DNA of 10,697 nt from the NCBI GenBank assembly GCA_903931645.1, contig CAIZDF010000382.1, positions 1-10,697 of the forward strand, in the 5' to 3' direction. This DNA is from an uncultured Tolumonas sp. (GTDB lineage: Bacteria; Pseudomonadota; Gammaproteobacteria; Enterobacterales; Aeromonadaceae). Below the pieces are notes generated by a model. That model was not told the origin of the DNA, made no database searches, and saw only the letters and a program-made list of their open reading frames with translations. The translations under genes and the position numbers were made by a program. Below, piece after piece: positions 7,936 to 10,697 of the stretch (positions within the stretch are counted from its first letter, which is position 1; each line of letters starts with the position of its first letter).

Positions 7936-8385
7936 TTATTTCTCCAGGCGTGCGATCTCTTCACCAAATTCACGGATATCTTCAAAACTGCGATACACGG
8001 ATGCAAAACGGATGTAAGCCACTTTATCCAGCTGCTTTAATTCTTCCATCACCAGATTACCAATGATCTTGGTCATGATTTCCCGTTCACCGGTCGCCCG
8101 CAGATTCGATTTGATCCGATTAATACTTTGTTCAATCAATTCAGTGCTTACTGGGCGTTTTTCCAACGCGCGTTGAATACCGTTACGCAATTTATCTTCA
8201 TTAAATGGTTCACGAACACCATTACTTTTGATCACCCGCGGCATCACTAATTCTGCCATTTCAAAGGTGGTAAAGCGTTCGTGACACACCAAACATTCTC
8301 GACGACGACGCACCTGATGCCCATCCGCCACAAGGCGTGAGTCAATGACTTTCGTATCATCGGCATTACAAAATGGACAATGCAT
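7936..8385 (-). CDS. nrdR: Transcriptional repressor NrdR
   Basis: NrdR (149 residues) is the ATP/dATP-sensing repressor of ribonucleotide reductase operons; it binds NrdR boxes upstream of nrd genes. The zinc ribbon is visible as C3-P-F-C6 and C31-L-V-C34, with the basic run RRRR (26-29) between. The ATP-cone occupies about residues 47-139 ([16 protein letters not shown], then [13 protein letters not shown]). Length and sequence match E. coli NrdR. The ATG at 8385 has AGGAT upstream. It is the first gene of the minus-strand series and probably drives ribD expression, since the two genes abut. A weak promoter candidate in the divergent spacer is TTGGCC (8446-8441), 16 bases, TAGACT (8424-8419). 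I saw no convincing NrdR box in front of it. Confidence 0.97.
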   Translation of the reverse strand: MHCPFCNADDTKVIDSRLVADGHQVRRRRECLVCHERFTTFEMAELVMPRVIKSNGVREPFNEDKLRNGIQRALEKRPVSTELIEQSINRIKSNLRATGEREIMTKIIGNLVMEELKQLDKVAYIRFASVYRSFEDIREFGEEIARLEK

Positions 8386-8465
8386 CTATGCTAAATCCTG
8401 AAATCTGTCGATTTTGTCAGTCTATCAGAGATCCCGCAAAGGCCAATATTTTCAGCAATAAACAA

Positions 8466-8487
8466 TATGTCTTTACCACATGACATA
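8466..8487. repeat. Inverted repeat TATGTC-N10-GACATA in the nrdR/pilZ-like divergent spacer
   Basis: Two six-base arms (8466-8471 and 8482-8487) are separated by ten bases. The right arm overlaps the -35 element proposed for the pilZ-like gene. This spacing, about two helical turns centre to centre, is typical of a dimeric regulator site, but six-base arms can occur by chance. Confidence 0.3.
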
Positions 8488-8508
8488 GATAGACAAACTG
8501 TTTAGTAT
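8480..8508 (+). promoter_or_regulatory. Candidate sigma-70 promoter of the pilZ-like gene
   Basis: ATGACA (8480-8485, five of six matches to TTGACA) and TAGTAT (8503-8508, four of six matches to TATAAT) are separated by 17 bases. The expected transcription start near 8515 leaves a leader of about 36 bases before the ATG at 8551. Read by eye. Confidence 0.45.
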
Positions 8509-8518
8509 TTGTACAAAT
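8507..8518. promoter_or_regulatory. Perfect 12-bp palindrome at the predicted pilZ-like transcription start
   Basis: ATTTGTACAAAT is self-complementary over all 12 bases. It overlaps the last bases of the proposed -10 element and the predicted start site, a place where a bound repressor would block transcription. No regulator is identified. Confidence 0.35.
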
Positions 8519-8550
8519 GACACAGCGGGAATAGTCAGGGTCGAATTCAG

Positions 8551-9174
8551 ATGAAAAAAAATAATCATCTTTCAGATCAAGAGCTAAATATGCTGCTTAA
8601 TTTTCCTGAACCGGCAAATACAAATCGGCCAGATGATAACTATCAAATAGAATTAAATAACAGCCAGCTGATTACCTTATTAAATAAAGCTGACAGCTTA
8701 TTTATTGAAGCGAAATTTGAACAACACAATCTGCGTTTTCCGCTCTATCTTGCCCATGACATGCCTGATGTAATTACACCGCGTTTTGGCATTCCCGATA
8801 TATACGAACATGCCACTGCCGGACAACGGCTTTGGCGATTAGACAATCCAGCCGATTTAGAACTACTAAATAACAACGGTGAAAAATTGCCGTTTGAGAT
8901 TATCAATATCTCGGTCAGCGGGTTACTCATTCGAGATCATATGCTGACGTTGCATTTGGGAGAACGTTTTGATGGGATACTTTCCGGTTTCGGCATTTCC
9001 ATTCCACTAACCGGAGTCATTGTCAGAAGTAAAAAGCGGAAAAATAAATCTCAGGAATGGGCCATTCGATTAACGCTGGATTCTAATGTGCATGAAAAAT
9101 TACAAGAATATATTTATCAGCGACATCAGGATCAATACCCTACGGATATAGCTTCTGATGTAGAAAGCCCATAA
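8551..9174 (+). CDS. PilZ-domain-like protein (probable c-di-GMP-related regulator)
   Basis: A 207-residue, probably cytoplasmic protein with no signal peptide or membrane segment. The C-terminal half (about 90-195) reads as a PilZ domain: an arginine cluster QRLWR (92-96), then about 22 residues later NISVSGLLI (119-127), matching the D/N-x-S-x-x-G signature, then further beta strands (LTGVIVRSKK, EWAIRLTL) and a C-terminal helix EKLQEYIYQRHQDQ. The usual RxxxR is replaced by RxxR, with Q in the first position, so c-di-GMP binding is uncertain. The N-terminal 85 residues are not assigned; they begin with LSDQELNMLL, which resembles the CheY-binding start of FliM. The ATG at 8551 is supported by the N-terminal motif; the upstream ribosome binding site is poor (TCAGGG lies some distance away). 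The gene is divergent from nrdR and convergent with glyA, and is rich in AT relative to its neighbours. I am fairly sure of PilZ and unsure of its role. Confidence 0.75.
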   Translation: MKKNNHLSDQELNMLLNFPEPANTNRPDDNYQIELNNSQLITLLNKADSLFIEAKFEQHNLRFPLYLAHDMPDVITPRFGIPDIYEHATAGQRLWRLDNPADLELLNNNGEKLPFEIINISVSGLLIRDHMLTLHLGERFDGILSGFGISIPLTGVIVRSKKRKNKSQEWAIRLTLDSNVHEKLQEYIYQRHQDQYPTDIASDVESP

Positions 9175-9175
9175 A

Positions 9176-9204
9176 AAAACAGCCGGCACATGGCCGACTG
9201 TTTT
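9176..9204. terminator. Bidirectional terminator between the pilZ-like gene and glyA
   Basis: The arms 9176-9187 and 9193-9204 pair with one C-A mismatch (9183/9197) around the loop ACATG. On the minus strand the stem runs into seven T directly after CTG, a strong terminator for glyA, whose stop is about 20 bases away. On the plus strand the stem ends in TTTTC, a weaker terminator for the pilZ-like gene, whose stop codon directly precedes it. Confidence 0.8.
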
Positions 9205-9223
9205 CAACATACGCAAATATTGA

Positions 9224-10477
9224 TTATGCGTATACTGGCAAGCGTTTACAGATATCCAGCACTTTCGCGCGGGTAGCCGCAATTACCGCTTCGTCAGTTG
9301 GTTTGTCCAGCACGTCACAGATCCAGCCAGCCAGCTCTTTCGCTTCCGCTTCTTTAAAGCCACGACGAGTGATAGATGGTGAACCAATACGGATACCAGA
9401 GGTGACGAATGGTGAACGTGGGTCGTTTGGTACTGCGTTTTTGTTCACAGTAATGTTGGCCAGACCCAGTGCTGCATCCGCTTCTTTACCAGTCAGTTCA
9501 CGATCAGTGAAATCAACCAGGAACAGGTGGTTTTCAGTACCGCCAGACACGATCTTGTAACCACGTGCCAGGAATACTTCTACCATCGCTTTCGAGTTTT
9601 TCACTACTTGCTGTTGGTAAGCTTTGAATTCTGGTTCCATCGCTTCTTTGAATGCTACCGCTTTACCAGCAATAACATGCATCAGCGGGCCGCCCTGTGA
9701 ACCAGGGAACACAGCAGAATTCAGTTTCTTGTGCAGATCTTCATCATTCACAGAAGACAGGATCAAACCACCACGTGGGCCAGCCAGTGTCTTATGGGTA
9801 GTTGAAGTGACAACATGAGCATGTGGAACTGGGTTTGGATAAACACCAGCAGCCACCAGACCAGCAACGTGCGCCATATCAACAAACAGGTAAGCACCTA
9901 CTTTGTCAGCGATTTCACGCATTTTTGCCCAATCAACAACACCAGAGTAAGCAGAGAAGCCACCCAGTACCATTTTTGGTTTATGTTCCAGTGCCAGACG
10001 TTCCAGTTCGACGTAGTCGATTTTACCGGTCGCATCGATACCGTAAGGAATGATGTTGTACAGTTTACCGGAGAAGTTAACTGGTGAACCGTGAGTCAGG
10101 TGACCACCGTGTGCCAGATTCATACCTAATACGGTATCACCTGGTTTCAGCAGTGCCATATAAACAGCAGCGTTTGCTTGCGAACCAGAATGTGGCTGTA
10201 CGTTCGCGTAAACAGCGCCAAACAGCGTCTTAGCGCGTTCAATGGCCAGGGTTTCTGTCTTATCAACAAACTCACAACCACCGTAGTAACGCTTACCAGG
10301 ATAACCTTCAGCATATTTATTGGTTAACTGTGATCCCTGTGCTTGCATTACACGTGGGCTGGTGTAGTTTTCAGAAGCAATCAGCTCGATATGCTCTTCC
10401 TGACGCTGTGTTTCCTCCACAATTGAAGCCCACAGCTCCGGATCATAATCGGCGATGTTCATATCACGCTTCAGCAT
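9224..10477 (-). CDS. glyA: Serine hydroxymethyltransferase
   Basis: GlyA is a PLP enzyme that interconverts serine plus tetrahydrofolate with glycine plus 5,10-methylene-tetrahydrofolate, the main one-carbon source of the cell. At 417 residues it has exactly the length of E. coli GlyA and aligns from [12 protein letters not shown] to LPVYA. Key elements are [66 protein letters not shown] and the PLP-lysine motif [12 protein letters not shown] (lysine near residue 229). All look intact. The ATG at 10477 has AGGAG ten bases upstream. It is a single-gene unit here with its own candidate promoter and terminator. In related genera glyA sits next to nrdR; here the pilZ-like gene lies between them. 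I saw no clear PurR or MetR site upstream. Confidence 0.98.
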   Translation of the reverse strand: MLKRDMNIADYDPELWASIVEETQRQEEHIELIASENYTSPRVMQAQGSQLTNKYAEGYPGKRYYGGCEFVDKTETLAIERAKTLFGAVYANVQPHSGSQANAAVYMALLKPGDTVLGMNLAHGGHLTHGSPVNFSGKLYNIIPYGIDATGKIDYVELERLALEHKPKMVLGGFSAYSGVVDWAKMREIADKVGAYLFVDMAHVAGLVAAGVYPNPVPHAHVVTSTTHKTLAGPRGGLILSSVNDEDLHKKLNSAVFPGSQGGPLMHVIAGKAVAFKEAMEPEFKAYQQQVVKNSKAMVEVFLARGYKIVSGGTENHLFLVDFTDRELTGKEADAALGLANITVNKNAVPNDPRSPFVTSGIRIGSPSITRRGFKEAEAKELAGWICDVLDKPTDEAVIAATRAKVLDICKRLPVYA

Positions 10478-10518
10478 TATTAAGTGTCTCCTGACTCATG
10501 GCGTCATGTTAGGGTATT

Positions 10519-10546
10519 GTTATATTCTACCGCGCTTGCTAGTCAG
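10519..10546 (-). promoter_or_regulatory. Candidate sigma-70 promoter of glyA
   Basis: On the minus strand CTGACT (10546-10541, four of six matches) and TATAAC (10524-10519, five of six matches) are separated by 16 bases, giving a leader of about 35 bases before the glyA ATG. An overlapping TAGAAT (10529-10524) is an alternative -10 without a good -35. The remaining bases to the window end hold no gene I can support. Confidence 0.4.
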
Positions 10547-10697
10547 GTGCATCAATAAACCGACTCTTTTTACAAAGTTACTGTTGCAGCATGGTTGTTT
10601 TTGTCGCGGATACGCCATTGGTCATTTTTTGCTGTTTTTCCAACGAAAATGCTGACAACGTACAAGAATCTACGGTAATCTTGCCAATTAGCATGAA

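Noticed and set aside
8386..8550. NrdR box for nrdR autoregulation
   Set aside because: The AT-rich spacer has partial resemblances, but nothing that matches the ACACWATATATWGTGT-type consensus well enough to report.
10455..10655. 66-codon plus-strand frame over the glyA start and leader
   Set aside because: It overlaps the glyA 5' end and candidate promoter in antisense, has no ribosome binding site that I can see and no recognisable family.

Overview
The window looks like a chromosomal segment from a gammaproteobacterium. The proteins from PgpA to GlyA resemble their Escherichia coli counterparts closely. The gene order nrdR-ribD-ribE-ribB(X)-ribH-nusB-thiL-pgpA, with glyA just upstream, is the arrangement I know from Vibrio, Shewanella and Aeromonas relatives. 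A member of the Aeromonadales (for example Tolumonas) is my best guess, but that is from memory, not a search.

Layout: (1) Positions 2-2368, plus strand: the 3' part of a pilY1-type gene (type IV pilus tip adhesin/biogenesis factor), cut by the window edge, followed by an intrinsic terminator. (2) Positions 2456-8385, minus strand, read from right to left: nrdR, ribD, ribE, a ribBX-type ribB, ribH, nusB, then a terminator-like hairpin, then thiL and pgpA. (3) Positions 8551-9174, plus strand: a PilZ-domain-like protein sitting between nrdR and glyA and divergent from nrdR. (4) Positions 9224-10477, minus strand: glyA, sharing a bidirectional terminator with the pilZ-like gene. The last 220 bases hold the glyA leader and a candidate promoter, with no gene that I can support.

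How the genes work together: RibD, RibB, RibH and RibE supply the riboflavin pathway from the GTP cyclohydrolase II product to riboflavin. GTP cyclohydrolase II itself is not encoded here, because the RibA-like half of the RibB fusion lacks the zinc cysteines. NrdR represses ribonucleotide reductase genes, NusB serves rRNA antitermination, ThiL makes thiamine diphosphate, PgpA completes phosphatidylglycerol synthesis and GlyA makes glycine and one-carbon units. PilY1 and the PilZ-like protein are the accessory, surface-behaviour genes flanking this housekeeping block.

I see no mobile element, CRISPR array, tRNA or rRNA, and no clearly undescribed system. The points most worth a second look are the PilY1 calcium loop that has lost most of its acidic residues, the RibBX-type fusion, the PilZ-like protein with a FliM-like N-terminus and a non-canonical c-di-GMP motif, the palindrome at its promoter, and the terminator hairpin between nusB and thiL.
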